The notes below the pieces were generated by a model. It saw only the letters and a list, made by a program, of their open reading frames with translations. It was not told the origin of the DNA and made no database searches. The translations under genes were made by a program, and so were the position numbers. From Salticus scenicus (lineage: Eukaryota > Arthropoda > Arachnida > Araneae > Salticidae), in contig OZ005662.1 in assembly GCA_963930645.1 (NCBI GenBank), forward strand, positions 3,601,436 through 3,665,435: a DNA stretch of 64,000 nt. The letters are read 5' to 3'. This document shows positions 21,672-32,458 of this stretch, in pieces (the stretch's first letter is position 1; every line of letters starts with the position of its first letter).

Positions 21672-24600
21672 GAGGCTCTGAAGGTGCCAGGGTTTCTCAT
21701 ACATTCGTACCCCCTATTATGGTACCGAATATGCCACCTCCAACTTTCAGAAATAACTCTTTGCATCTTCATGCAATGAAAGATCTTAGAAACAAGTCCA
21801 CTCAAACCTTTAATGATACTAATGATCACGCTGTCACACCAGATGCAGATACATTTATCGATTATGTACATAATAATGTCTCATTTCTTGATAATAATTC
21901 TAAAGAACACTTCACTTATTCAGTGCATGATCAAAATTCTCTCATTCCACCTCCTTTGATTAATGTAACACTCGCTAATTTAGAATTTAAATTTCTTGTT
22001 GATTCGGGCTCTAGTATCTCCTTGATATCTGCTGAGTTCTTCAAAACCATAAAATCATTCATTCATTATAAATTTATATCAAGAAATGTTACTATTAAAA
22101 CGATAAATTCATCAGTCAATTTTGCTGGATGTGCAGAAATAAGCTTCCATGTACACAAGCAATTTTTTCGACATCCATTTTTCCTTGTGGGCTTTTCACA
22201 ATCTCATTTTTCTGGCCTTTTGGGCACAGACTTTCTGCAAAAACATGCCATGACGGTGAACTTTTCAACAAAATCCGTAATTTATAAAGATCTACAATTT
22301 CCATTTGTATCAATTCTCAGTGAAAATAATAACGAGTTGTTAAATGTTCAAAATGTAAATAATGATAATGTTTCTCAAAGTGCTTCTACTATTGCTCAAA
22401 TTACTTCTGGTGTTTATCCAGATACACAACAAACCACACATAGTGATATGTGTAATGATCATGTTAATAATAACGTTATTTCTCAAAATTCTACTGTGTA
22501 TCGGGATGTACAACAAATGCAGTTTAACAATAATAACAAATTCCCTAATGATAATCATACAAATGCTATTGTTTCTCAAGATTCTTCTCCCTTACAAAGT
22601 AATATTTTTGAAGCTAGGCTTGTAATTAAGGTATTAATACAACCAAATGAAGAATTATTTGTTAAAGTATTCTGTAATAACATTTCTTCAAATTTAAATT
22701 TTCTATTTGAATCCATTCCGGATAACAAAAGGGACTGTCCTATGGCTATCATTTCTTTAAAGGATTTAAATTTTAACACTTCTGAAAATTCTCAACAAAA
22801 TAAAATTGTATTCAATGTGTTTCTTAAAAATATTTCTGATGAAACTATTCATTTAAACAAAAATCAATGCCTAGGTCATGTCTATGAGATAGATGATATA
22901 CAAGAATTGCAAAACGAAAACATCCCACAAGTAAATGCATTTGTAAATTTAATCAAAGCTTCTGAAGACACATTAACCTTAAGAAAAAAGGAATTCAATA
23001 TAGATAATTTTAAAATAGATCATCTTAATTCACAACAACAATCTGAAATAAAAAAATTACTTACCCGGCATTGGTCAGTGTTCTCTTCCACTCTGAATAC
23101 CATGGGGCACACAGACTATGTTGTGCCACAATTAAATTTCACCTCTAACTTTCCTCGAAGATCACTTCCGTATCCAATTCCTCAAAGTCTCCAAGCTGAA
23201 GCCAAAAGGCAGTTGGAAGAAATGAAAGAGGCAGGTATTATTTCCAACACCATTTCGGATTGGGCCTGTCCTCTCCTTCTCGTAAAAAAGAAAATTGGTG
23301 CGGATGGAATTCAAAAATATCGGTTTGCTCTTGATCTTCGATTGGTAAATGCCATAATAACACAATCTTCTTACCCTCTTCCGAAGATTCAGGACATCAT
23401 TTCAAACATAGCTCAATTTAAATTTTATTCAAACCTAGACCTTCACAGTGCATACAATCAAATAAATCTACCTGAAGAATATAGACAAAAACTTGCTTTT
23501 AACACACCCTTTGGAACATATCAATTCAACCGACTAGTTTTTGGCTTGAAAAATTCAGCTTCAGTATTTCAACATTTAATGAACAAAATTTTGGATGAGG
23601 TAAACCTTCCAGGACTCTTTGCATACCAGGACGACGTAGTCGTGGCTGCAAATTCACTAACTGAATCTATTGAGAAACTCGAAGCTCTTTTCAAATGTCT
23701 ATCTAAATATAATCTTACACTTAGTCCCACAAAGTGTAATTTTCATCAAGACAAAATAGATTATCTGGGATTTAGAATTTCAGAAAACAAAATTGAACCC
23801 ATCACTAGCAACATTACAAAGATCACCGCTTTCCCCACTCCTAAAACAAAAAAACACTTAAAGAAATTTTTAGGACTTTGCTCCTTCTATCGTAACTTAG
23901 TGTCAAATTTTGCTCAGAAGACAGTGCTACTTAACCAACTTACTTCAAATAAAGCCTCATTTAAATGGAAAACTGAACATGAAAAAGCTTTCAGGGAATT
24001 GCAGGACTTTTTCTTCAAGGAACCATTTCTCAAACAACCGATGTGGGACAAAACTTTTTACCTTAATACGGATGCCTCAAATCAGGCAATTTCGGCTTGT
24101 CTGATGCAAGACTTTGATGGCAAATTACTACCAGTCTCATATTTTAGTAAGACTTTGTCCAAATCAGAAATGAAATACCCCACTTTGAAGAAAGAGCTGA
24201 TGGCCATAGTAAAAGGCATTCAAGCTTATAAATATTATTTGTATAATAGACACTTCATAATACTATCCGATAGTCTTCCACTAAAACATTTTCGTAAGTC
24301 TTCCTCTCCAACCGATCTAACAACCAGATGGTTGCTTCAATTAGATCAATACTATTTTACTTTCTCCCACATTCCTGGCAAGCAAAACCTGCTTGCAGAT
24401 TATTTTTCAAGATTGCCTGTAAGTCCAGAAAAGCAGAAAATTCAATCACATCCACAACTTATACAGACCAACGAGATCCTTCCCATTGAAGAAATTACAT
24501 CAATTAAACAACCAGCTAATAATGATGAGCAGTATGTAAACATAATTCATACCTCCACTCACATGCAACCACAAGATCCTCTTTTAGAAATTTCTATCGC

Positions 24601-26446
24601 CACCATTTTGTCTGAACAATTAAAAGATAAAAAAATATCAGAAATCTACAATTCCATACTCCAACGCAAATTCTCATCTCTCAATAAGAAATATTCTATA
24701 AATTCCTACAACAATCTTCTCATGTTCAATTGTGGCAATAAAAGAACAAATATTGACTTCATACCAAAGATCGTTGTTCCCGCTTCCCTAATACCAAAAG
24801 TTTTGAGAATTGCTCACCTTACTCATCTAGGTGTTCAAAAAACATACCAATTACTGCAACGTAATTACTGGTGGAAAGGAATGTTTAGTGATACCCAAGC
24901 CTACATAAACTCATGCTGTGTTTGCCTTCAAGCAAAACCACAAAAATATCCTCGTGCTCCGTATCAAGACACTATTTTGCCGTCTCATCCCTCTGAGATG
25001 ATCAGTATTGATTTAGTAGGACCTTTTAAGAACAAATTTCATATACTCACTGTTGTCGACATTTTCTCAAGACACATGGAACTTTATCCCATCAAAATTA
25101 TCACTGCTAGTTCTGTTGCGGAGAAAATTTTCAAATATATTTGCAGTTACGGAAGGCCAGCACAAATCCTATCAGATTTAGGAGTACAGTTCAATTCAGC
25201 CGTGTTCAATAATTTAAAAGACGTCTTACAAATAAATTTGAGGCATTGTTCTACAGGACATCCGCAGGCGAACGGAATTTCGGAAAGAATAAATTCATCA
25301 ATAAAAGCCACAATTTCTGCTCTTCAACTTGAGGGAAAGAGTTTTTTCCATGCAATAGATCTTCATAAATCTCTATACAATGACTCGAAGCATCCTTCCA
25401 CAGGTTTTTCTCCGAACCAAATACATTTCGCTAGAGAACTCTCCCTCGTAACAGATATTGCTGATCCTTCACATATGACACCAGTTCTAAATTTGTCTCA
25501 TTCCTTAAATGAAATCTTTAAAGCAATCAATCATATTTATGCATTGGTTTACAATAATCTTCAATTTTCCCAACAATACAATCAACAAAAACAATCTCAG
25601 TATAAAAAGCTCAGAAAATTTAAACAAGGTGACATTGTTTACATAAAACCAGTCAAAAAGTTTTCAAAGAAGTTAGATGGACCATTTGAAGTAGTAAAGA
25701 TAATAAGCCCTGTAAATTGTTGTATCCGCCGAGCTGGAAATCCAGAAGGAAAAACCTCTATCTTCCATATTGATAGATTGGTCTTATCGCGTCCCAGACC
25801 TCAGCACCTGGTCACACAGGACCCGCCTGTTTCACAACATAACACGCCAGCCGAAACTACAAATACTAGATGTCAAAATGTTCCTATTACTTCTCTGTCT
25901 AACTATACTGTTAATAACTCTTTTCACTCTACTTCACAGGAAGCAGTGGTATATTTTCCAGGCCCTGTATACAGTTTTAGAGAATCCGATGAAATGGAGA
26001 TACATCATTCCTCCATTGATGATGATGCTCTATCCCAACCTGATAGGAACCAGACCCTTGACATTCTGACCCAGCAACCTTGCAGTCCAAAGCAGTGCCC
26101 TGATGCTGTATCTCTAGAGATGCCTGTCCTCACTCCTGAACCGGTATCTTCTGTTGCACCAGCTGATCCTGTCGTTCATCAGCATCCTCATGTGATAAAT
26201 CCAAAAATTTCATTAGCTTCATCAGATCAAGAGTTTCCTCAAACAACCGAAATGCTCACCAATCCAGGTAATGACAGTAGCTACTCTGAATCTGGTGATG
26301 CATCTGCCTCCGCTATCCATAAAGCCAACAAAAATCAGAATACATCTCCACAGAAAATTACAAGGTCTCAAAATAAACTTTTAAAAGCAAATTTAAGGTA
26401 CAACTTGAGACCACGAACACGTTTTAAAAAACTGTGGAAGAAGTAA
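21668..26446 (+). CDS. pol: pol polyprotein of the gypsy element (PR-RT-RH-IN)
   Basis: The open frame runs to the stop at 26444-26446; numbering is from 21668 because no convincing own start exists. An aspartic protease carries DSGSS at residues 112-116. Reverse transcriptase has YQDD at 653-656. RNase H follows, with TDAS (D802). Integrase has an HHCC finger (H1050, H1053 and a CCVC cluster) and a D1115, D1170, E1206 triad with the standard 35-residue D-E spacing. A GPF motif (KLDGPFEVV, about 1335) marks the integrase tail module. The roughly 200-residue N/S-rich linker between PR and RT and the 200-residue C-terminal extension ending YNLRPR plus basic residues make it long for the group. 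All catalytic residues are present and there are no stops. Confidence 0.93.
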   Translation: MRGSEGARVSHTFVPPIMVPNMPPPTFRNNSLHLHAMKDLRNKSTQTFNDTNDHAVTPDADTFIDYVHNNVSFLDNNSKEHFTYSVHDQNSLIPPPLINVTLANLEFKFLVDSGSSISLISAEFFKTIKSFIHYKFISRNVTIKTINSSVNFAGCAEISFHVHKQFFRHPFFLVGFSQSHFSGLLGTDFLQKHAMTVNFSTKSVIYKDLQFPFVSILSENNNELLNVQNVNNDNVSQSASTIAQITSGVYPDTQQTTHSDMCNDHVNNNVISQNSTVYRDVQQMQFNNNNKFPNDNHTNAIVSQDSSPLQSNIFEARLVIKVLIQPNEELFVKVFCNNISSNLNFLFESIPDNKRDCPMAIISLKDLNFNTSENSQQNKIVFNVFLKNISDETIHLNKNQCLGHVYEIDDIQELQNENIPQVNAFVNLIKASEDTLTLRKKEFNIDNFKIDHLNSQQQSEIKKLLTRHWSVFSSTLNTMGHTDYVVPQLNFTSNFPRRSLPYPIPQSLQAEAKRQLEEMKEAGIISNTISDWACPLLLVKKKIGADGIQKYRFALDLRLVNAIITQSSYPLPKIQDIISNIAQFKFYSNLDLHSAYNQINLPEEYRQKLAFNTPFGTYQFNRLVFGLKNSASVFQHLMNKILDEVNLPGLFAYQDDVVVAANSLTESIEKLEALFKCLSKYNLTLSPTKCNFHQDKIDYLGFRISENKIEPITSNITKITAFPTPKTKKHLKKFLGLCSFYRNLVSNFAQKTVLLNQLTSNKASFKWKTEHEKAFRELQDFFFKEPFLKQPMWDKTFYLNTDASNQAISACLMQDFDGKLLPVSYFSKTLSKSEMKYPTLKKELMAIVKGIQAYKYYLYNRHFIILSDSLPLKHFRKSSSPTDLTTRWLLQLDQYYFTFSHIPGKQNLLADYFSRLPVSPEKQKIQSHPQLIQTNEILPIEEITSIKQPANNDEQYVNIIHTSTHMQPQDPLLEISIATILSEQLKDKKISEIYNSILQRKFSSLNKKYSINSYNNLLMFNCGNKRTNIDFIPKIVVPASLIPKVLRIAHLTHLGVQKTYQLLQRNYWWKGMFSDTQAYINSCCVCLQAKPQKYPRAPYQDTILPSHPSEMISIDLVGPFKNKFHILTVVDIFSRHMELYPIKIITASSVAEKIFKYICSYGRPAQILSDLGVQFNSAVFNNLKDVLQINLRHCSTGHPQANGISERINSSIKATISALQLEGKSFFHAIDLHKSLYNDSKHPSTGFSPNQIHFARELSLVTDIADPSHMTPVLNLSHSLNEIFKAINHIYALVYNNLQFSQQYNQQKQSQYKKLRKFKQGDIVYIKPVKKFSKKLDGPFEVVKIISPVNCCIRRAGNPEGKTSIFHIDRLVLSRPRPQHLVTQDPPVSQHNTPAETTNTRCQNVPITSLSNYTVNNSFHSTSQEAVVYFPGPVYSFRESDEMEIHHSSIDDDALSQPDRNQTLDILTQQPCSPKQCPDAVSLEMPVLTPEPVSSVAPADPVVHQHPHVINPKISLASSDQEFPQTTEMLTNPGNDSSYSESGDASASAIHKANKNQNTSPQKITRSQNKLLKANLRYNLRPRTRFKKLWKK

Positions 26447-27551
26447 TAACTTTTCATACTCAGCAAAATTTTTGCATATGGCTTTATTTGCTAAATATAT
26501 TTTACTTTTTCATATGCACATTTACAATATGTATAATACAATGTTTGTTTACATTAATGTCATTTTTTTACTTTGATATTTTTGTGTAAAATTTTCCTTA
26601 CTAAATATATTTTACTTTTTCATATGCACATTTACAATGTGTATAATACAATATTTGTTTGCATTGATATTATATATATTTTATTTACTCTTTTTATGTA
26701 GTCAGTTTGCATTGATCAGTCTTGTGTTTATTTTTATTTTGCCTCAGGGATCTTTGGTTCATACCTGTCAAAATTTTCTACAATCTTAAGTATTTCTTAT
26801 TTTGTTAACTCTGCTATATGATGCAGAGTGTCGCCAAATTTGTTCGCTGGCGAACTTGTTTGTGCGTCTCATTGTCTCTCATGTTCTCTGATGAGTGTTG
26901 GATTTGCACTGTGGACTGCAGCCGCTGTGTAGATTTGCACTTGTCATTCATTCCATGGTTCTTTATTTCAATAGTTCACAATTTTTTTTTTCAGTTTTGC
27001 ACATGTTCCAGTTCTTTCATTTTTTTAAGTTTTAAATTCTTAATTTCTATATTCCCACATGGTATCTGAAATCATATTCACAGGTGATTAATTATGTAAT
27101 ATTTATATTCAAGCTGCTGACTGATATATATATATATTTTTTTTTTTTTAAGTGTGATCACACGCAATATTTTTATTTTTAGTATAATTTGCATGCAATG
27201 TGTCTAACATATTACTTTATTTTATTACACAATGTATGTGTTGTATCTTTATGTTTCTTATTTTACATGTAGCACATTGTATTTATTTTGGTGTACATCT
27301 CCTTGTATCACAATTTTTTATTTAACATTCTAAAATTTTGAAAAATGGTACCTACTCATAATTCGTGGTGATACAATTTATTTACATTGCATTTATTTGG
27401 CAAAACACTTAGTCATAATAATGTACGAAATTTCAGTGCAAACTCAATATGTAATTTTTTTTTTACCTTTTGTGGAGATTTGATGGATGCGACTTGCCTG
27501 CACCAGTCATGCCAAAATAAAAAAAAAAAAATTGCTGTGAAAGGGTGGAAT
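26447..27551 (+). other. gypsy 3' untranslated region and purine tract
   Basis: This 1.1-kb AT-rich region has no env-like frame. A ~35-bp block (ACTAAATATATTTTACTTTT and onward) is duplicated near 26490 and 26601. GAAAGGGTGGAA at about 27539-27550 immediately precedes the 3' LTR and is the likely polypurine tract. Confidence 0.7.
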
Positions 27552-28326
27552 TGTGATGAAAAGCTATCACCATTCTTTCCAGCTTTCATCCAATTTTTAA
27601 TGTCCTATTTTCCCTCTTAAATTAATTAATATCAGCTAATAAAAAACCCTCAATTTAAGTATTAAATAATCCAGATCTATTTTAGAACATCCACATATTA
27701 ATATTTTGTAATTTATTTATCATGTATTTTCAGCGATCGTAATTTAATTTAAAATATTTTCACAATTTCGGCGAAATATGTCCATTCCCGACATTGTATG
27801 TTGCATAATGTTTACTCCATTGCGCTTTGGTCACATGCTCCATTTCCGTCAATCGGCGCACGCTTTCACGGATGCGGGGTTACCGTTGTTCGCGTTTCGC
27901 GGCGCGGCAGTGAACATCGGGAGTTCGGCAACGGAGGACACGGAATGTGGGTCCGCGTTTTCCCGACAGTTTTTCCGTTAGGATCGGCATCGGTGTGGCA
28001 GCTCGCGCATCATTCTCCTTTTTAATTATTTTTACTTCTTCTATTATGCTAAATAACACAATTTGACCTTTGAAATTTTTCTTGGAAGATTTTGTAATGA
28101 ATAAAGGATATTCGTTTTAAGAAATAGAATTAGATCTCTTCATTGGAAAAATTGAATGTGTCAGATTATTTAGATCGGCGACAACAACGTTCCTGGTAAG
28201 TACAGCCACTAAAATTTGTCTAAAAACCTTTATTTATGATCACGTTATATTTTTGAGATAAAAATTATCTTTCATAATACACTTTTATTTTCATAACTTT
28301 CAACAACGAATTATTATAACACCACA
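27552..28326 (+). repeat. 3' LTR
   Basis: This 775-bp copy of 19126-19900 has about eight substitutions by eye (for example CGATCGTAA for CGATTGTAA and GTCCGCG for GTCCCCG). It ends AACACCACA and is followed by the duplication CCCTC. Confidence 0.95.
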
Positions 28327-28813
28327 CCCTCCTTTATTCCCCCAATGCATATCTCAAAAATAGATATGTACAAGAAAAGGAAAAGGAATTTAGGAAATCT
28401 AAATTTGGTATTTGAACTGTCTGTCTTAGTGTTATCACCCTTGTTCAGGATGATGTAGAATAATTTAAATGCACAGGGTTCCCAGCAGCGACTAAAAAGC
28501 AACTATTTGCTACTAAAATCAACCCCAGGCTACTATGGCAACTACTTTTGTGTAAAAGTGGCTTAAAAGTTACTATTTTCAGTTTAGTTAGCACTATTTT
28601 CAGGAAAATGGGGACTATTTTGAACAAAAAATTGTTCCCTGCTATTTTTTCTTCACTGAATTTTTACTTTCATTACCCAACTAATTGGGTAATGGGAGTA
28701 CTTATTGTATTCGGTCAAAAAAATCAATTTCGAGTTTTAATCTGATTTATATGTTTTAATCCTGTGCTCCTGTGCTCAAAAAAGTGGCTTTTGGCAATTG
28801 GTGTGTGTATGTG

Positions 28814-28963
28814 CACTGTAAAAAATATATCCTATTTGCTGCCAGAAATTCTTTGTAATTTGAGAAAATATGCATAATTTACAAAAAAAATTATGTTGTC
28901 AGAACGTATTTTCTCAAATTACAGAGAATTTCTGGCAGCAAATTGGACATATTTTTTATAGTG
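28814..28963. mobile_element. 150-bp palindromic MITE, CACTGTAAAA ends
   Basis: It begins CACTGTAAAAAATAT and ends with the near-inverse ATATTTTTTATAGTG. The arms (TTTGCTGCCAGAAATTCT and inverse) pair over about 65 bp. The termini match the larger element at 62547-63890. Confidence 0.75.
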
Positions 28964-28995
28964 TGGGAGAGGGAGAGAGATCTTATGACTACCAA

Positions 28996-29410
28996 CAGGG
29001 TTCATACTCATCAGGGAAAACCTGGAAAACAGGGAATACTCAGGGAATTTGTTAAAAAAAGTCAGGGAAAACTCAGGGAAAATAAAAATTTTCACTAAAA
29101 ATCAGGGAAAATCAGTTATAAAACCTGGAAAAACAATCTTTTTTTCCCCTCAAGTTATGTTTTTCTTGTTTAGCTTCGTATCAAAATTTAAATGATTAAG
29201 TATTGTGAAAATACACATGTAAATAATGATTTCTACCTGAATTTCTATCATGATCGGCAGTAATATGACATCATACAGTGGAAGTAGCTGTATTTTGTCC
29301 GATCTAGAGGAGCGTTTCTTGTAATATGTCGTTAATATTTTCTTGAAAATCGTTTGGGAACTCAGGGAAAACTCAGGGAATTTTTTCCCCATATTTGAGT
29401 ATGAACCCTG
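28996..29410. mobile_element. CAGGGTTCATACTCA-TIR MITE, TCAGGGAAAA motif
   Basis: The exact 15-bp terminal inverted repeat is CAGGGTTCATACTCA. TCAGGGAAAA or CTCAGGGAA occurs at least six times inside the two ends. No clear target duplication was seen. It is nested in 28474-29634. Confidence 0.72.
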
Positions 29411-29640
29411 CCATATCTTCAAAACTAATAAATATAGAATGTCGAAACTTTAGAATTGAGGCAGGTCTGATGTACAGATGATTTTTTTTTTTTACTCTGA
29501 CTACTATTTGGATTGGAGTGGCAACTATTTTGGCTACTATTTCATTCAGAATAGCTACTATTTTGGCTACTATTTCATACATTAAAGGCTACTAAAGCAA
29601 CTATTTTTGATTGTCTTTCATGCTGGGAACCCTGAATGCA

Positions 29641-31373
29641 TTATTGTCTAGGACCGAAATTTCTCATTGGTACTTTTTGAATATATTTAGAATACACTAA
29701 TTAAATTAATAAATATTTTCCATGTGCAAAAAAGCTTGTTTTTTATAGAATCTAGTCTGAAAAGCATTCCTCATGCGTTTACTGAGTTTTCAAAAGTAAT
29801 CAAATATATTTTGGGCTAGGGTTTAAAATTACTGGAAGCACATTTCATTTACTAATACGCATTTATTTATTTATTATGACTATGCCAAACTTAAATATAC
29901 TGTTTGGCATGCATGCACATTATAAACAATATTCAGGGATATCGAAACTTAATCTATACAGTGTTTTTCTGCTGATGCAATTGATGGAAGAAAGTGGTTG
30001 TCTATTGTCACTTTCTATAGATTATTTTTATTATATGAGGATGTTATTTGAAAATTTTTATTTAAATAAGGCAAAATGGTGTTTGTGAACAGAGACCTAG
30101 GAAAGTGTTCAAATACATGTGTCTATGGGTGTCTCAATACATTTCAACCTCTTTAACCCTCTAATGTTCTTTGGTTTCTCAGCGAAACCATACATTTGGC
30201 ATCATTTAATAATTTTTTTTGCAGCAATTTTTTAACATTTCCCCCTTATTTTAATCAGGTTTTAAACTTTTGTTTCTTTTCTGTTGACAGATAGCAGCAC
30301 TATTCCAAAATTTAACAAATAATGCTTGAAACAAAGCTAAATGCATAAGTCACTTGAAGTTTCTTAGTGTGTACGAGTGCAAATTGCTGGTTTGATGATG
30401 AACTCATGTCTAGTTTTTTTTTATTTAATGTAGAGCTGGACTATTATTTTCACCTGAAACAACTTCTACGAGTTTTTGTAGTCGATAATGTTTACCTACA
30501 AAGTGTTTTATTTATTAAATTAAATATTATTTGAATTTAATAAGGTGAACTTATAGATGTTTCTAACCAAAAATTTCTCGAAAAGGAACAATGCTAATTT
30601 TTTAAATATTTATGATCAGCTATGTGTCTAAAAGCCATTTTTTAAATCACTTTAGTAATTTTTAAAATAAATTAAGTAGTGAACGTTAAAGTGTTAAGGG
30701 GACTTAGCACCTTTAACTTAGAATCGCCGAAAGTTTTATATAAAAACTTATATTCCCATTTAATATTTATAAATTGAACTATAATAGGTTTGTTCAATAA
30801 AATTATACATTCATGCACAATTCTTGTGCATGTGGTGTTTCTTTTCATTCTTTTCATTCTTTTTAGATTTTTTTTTTTTTTTTTTTTAATAGATTTGAAA
30901 TTTTTAAGTTGTTTTTTCATGGATTCATGTTCTTCAAACTGGTAAAACTTCCAAAAGCTGAAACTTCCGTTTTCTTTAAAATGTCTGAAAAGCCTTCATA
31001 TTTTCATTTTGCATGTTTAATAGAACATACTTAAAAGAATTAGAGATGTTACAATATCTTTTAAAAAAAATTAATAAATAAAGTATAAATATAACAAAAA
31101 ATCTTTTTTTTTTTTCCCAAAACTAATTAATTAATTTCAAAATTCATTTCCAATTCTTTTAATTAGGTTCTATTAAACATCCAAAAATAAAAATAAATTA
31201 AAATTAAAATTAAATCTTTTCTTAAATATCTGTAGAAGTTTTTAGCATTTTGAAGATGTATGAATTCATGAAACGGCAAAAACGCAGTTTAAAGATTTCA
31301 AATCTGTAAAAAAAATACATCAAGAACCATAAGAATTGTTGCCTGAATATATATATTACCAAACAAACCTAAT
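29641..31373. other. intronic DNA, nothing recognised
   Basis: This AT-rich sequence has poly-T/A runs (30867-30889 and 31104-31118). No exon or element ends were identified. Confidence 0.5.
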
Positions 31374-31412
31374 ATATAATCAATAATTTTACCTTACTTA
31401 AATCCTTACTAA

Positions 31413-31471
31413 GTCCGAGCTTCATTATATATTTCGGCTACCTAACGGTGCCATCTTCAGAAACACTCGGT
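31413..31471 (-). ncRNA. hammerhead-like core (left Penelope arm)
   Basis: The minus strand reads CCGAGTGTTT, CTGAAGA, T, GGCACC-GTTA-GGT(A)GCC stem, GAAA, UAUA, then a 3' strand with CTCGG that pairs with CCGAG in stem I. Stem III (AUAU) is minimal. Confidence 0.6.
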
Positions 31472-31711
31472 AAAAAATGATTTGAAGGTGCTAAGTTTGG
31501 ACGACTTGTTTATCTTTTGTAGTTTCTTCTTCGATTTCTTCACTTCTCTTGTTTTCTTTATATAGCTGTTTCCACTCGGTAGGAATAATGCTATGTTCGA
31601 TATCATTGATAGTATTATTATTGGTTAGTATTTCGATAGCTTCTCTTTTGAGAGCATAATGGTGAGAGTTGTATGGGGCTATTTTATGAAAATTAATGGA
31701 ATCAATGTTAA

Positions 31712-32269
31712 TTGGGTTCTAAACAACTATTTACCCCCGCGATCCCGTACTGCAAAGGAGCTGCCGTAAAAATTAAAAATGAAGCCACCAAACACAGTAT
31801 AAACATCCCAATAAAACCAAATAAAAATATATACCAGCGAATTCGAAATGAGAAAGATTCCATAGACTTTAAACACACAGCCGGCATTTATAAAATCGAT
31901 TTCCAATATCAAAATAAAAATAAAAATAAAGCCTCATACATAGGAATGACTAAAAGGAAAATAAAAGAACGTATTTCAGAACACATAACCAACTTAAAAT
32001 ACAATAGACATTCCACAGCTTTCTCAAGGACTAACAATACAAACCCAATTAACATTGATTCCATTAATTTTCATAAAATAGCCCCATACAACTCTCACCA
32101 TTATGCTCTCAAAAGAGAAGCTATCGAAATACTAACCAATAATAATACTATCAATGATATCGAACATAGCATTATTCCTACCAAGTGGCAACAGCTATAT
32201 AAAGAAAACAAGAGAAGTGAAGAAATCGAAGAAGAAACTACAAAAGATAAACAAGTCGTCCAAACTTAG
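31712..32269 (+). CDS. GIY-YIG endonuclease part of a Penelope-like element (5'-truncated)
   Basis: This frame encodes 185 residues with AGIYKIDF at about 66 and ASYIGMTKRKIKERISEH at about 82-99, the GIY-YIG nuclease signature with its catalytic Tyr and Arg-type residues. In Penelope-like retrotransposons this domain follows the reverse transcriptase and nicks DNA to prime reverse transcription. The C-terminal tail is E/K-rich and ends at TAG 32267-32269. There is no true start: the frame opens at the junction with the inverted arm, so this is a truncated piece of a larger RT-EN protein and is probably not translated alone. Confidence 0.82.
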   Translation: MGSKQLFTPAIPYCKGAAVKIKNEATKHSINIPIKPNKNIYQRIRNEKDSIDFKHTAGIYKIDFQYQNKNKNKASYIGMTKRKIKERISEHITNLKYNRHSTAFSRTNNTNPINIDSINFHKIAPYNSHHYALKREAIEILTNNNTINDIEHSIIPTKWQQLYKENKRSEEIEEETTKDKQVVQT

Positions 32270-32288
32270 CACCTTCAAATCATTTTTT

Positions 32289-32347
32289 ACCGAGTGTTTC
32301 TGAAGATGGCACCGTTAGGTAGCCGAAATATATAATGAAGCTCGGAC
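32289..32347 (+). ncRNA. hammerhead-like core (right Penelope arm)
   Basis: This is the exact inverse of 31413-31471. CTGAAGA, the GGCACC/GGTAGCC stem and GAAA are intact. It lies about 20 bp downstream of the endonuclease stop codon, in the sense orientation. Confidence 0.62.
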
Positions 32348-32458
32348 TTAGTAAGGATTTAAGTAAGGTAAAATTATTGATTATATTAATAATCCTTCCT
32401 TCAACATTTTTGTAAAGAAACCTAATATAGTTCAATTTCTAAATATTAAATGGGAATA

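Larger units (their letters stand above)
19126..28326 (+). mobile_element. intact Ty3/gypsy LTR retrotransposon (9.2 kb)
   Basis: The element has two 775-bp LTRs, a tRNA-Leu-type primer binding site, gag, a -1-shifted pol (protease, RT, RNase H, integrase) and a purine tract. The target duplication is CCCTC (19121-19125 and 28327-28331). LTRs differ at about 8 of 775 sites by eye, so insertion was recent. There is no env-like frame. It sits in sense orientation in the last LDHD intron, so its splice and polyadenylation signals could affect the host transcript. Confidence 0.95.
28474..29634. mobile_element. CAGGGTTCCCAGCA-TIR element with 6-bp TSD
   Basis: The ends read CAGGGTTCCCAGCA and its exact inverse, flanked by AATGCA at 28468-28473 and 29635-29640. 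GGCTACTAT and GCAACTATTT motifs recur inside both ends, as direct copies on the left and inverted on the right. Two other TIR elements are nested inside (28814-28963 and 28996-29410). No coding region is present. Confidence 0.85.
31374..32386 (+). mobile_element. Penelope-like element with 345-bp inverted arms
   Basis: Arms at 31374-31718 and 32042-32386 are near-identical inverse copies (at least two mismatches, at GTTTCCACTCGG versus GTTGCCACTTGG). Each arm includes the end of the GIY-YIG endonuclease frame and a hammerhead-like core. The 323-bp centre holds the upstream part of the endonuclease domain. The reverse transcriptase is absent. Such 5'-truncated copies joined to an inverted piece of themselves are a known Penelope feature. 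The near-identity of the arms argues for a recent event. Confidence 0.85.

Noticed and set aside
22116..22779. Short frames on both strands inside gypsy pol
   Set aside because: Shadow frames of the pol coding sequence.
26818..27069. Possible env-like gene downstream of gypsy pol
   Set aside because: Only 83 codons, without a clear signal peptide/transmembrane pair or cleavage site. Treated as untranslated region.
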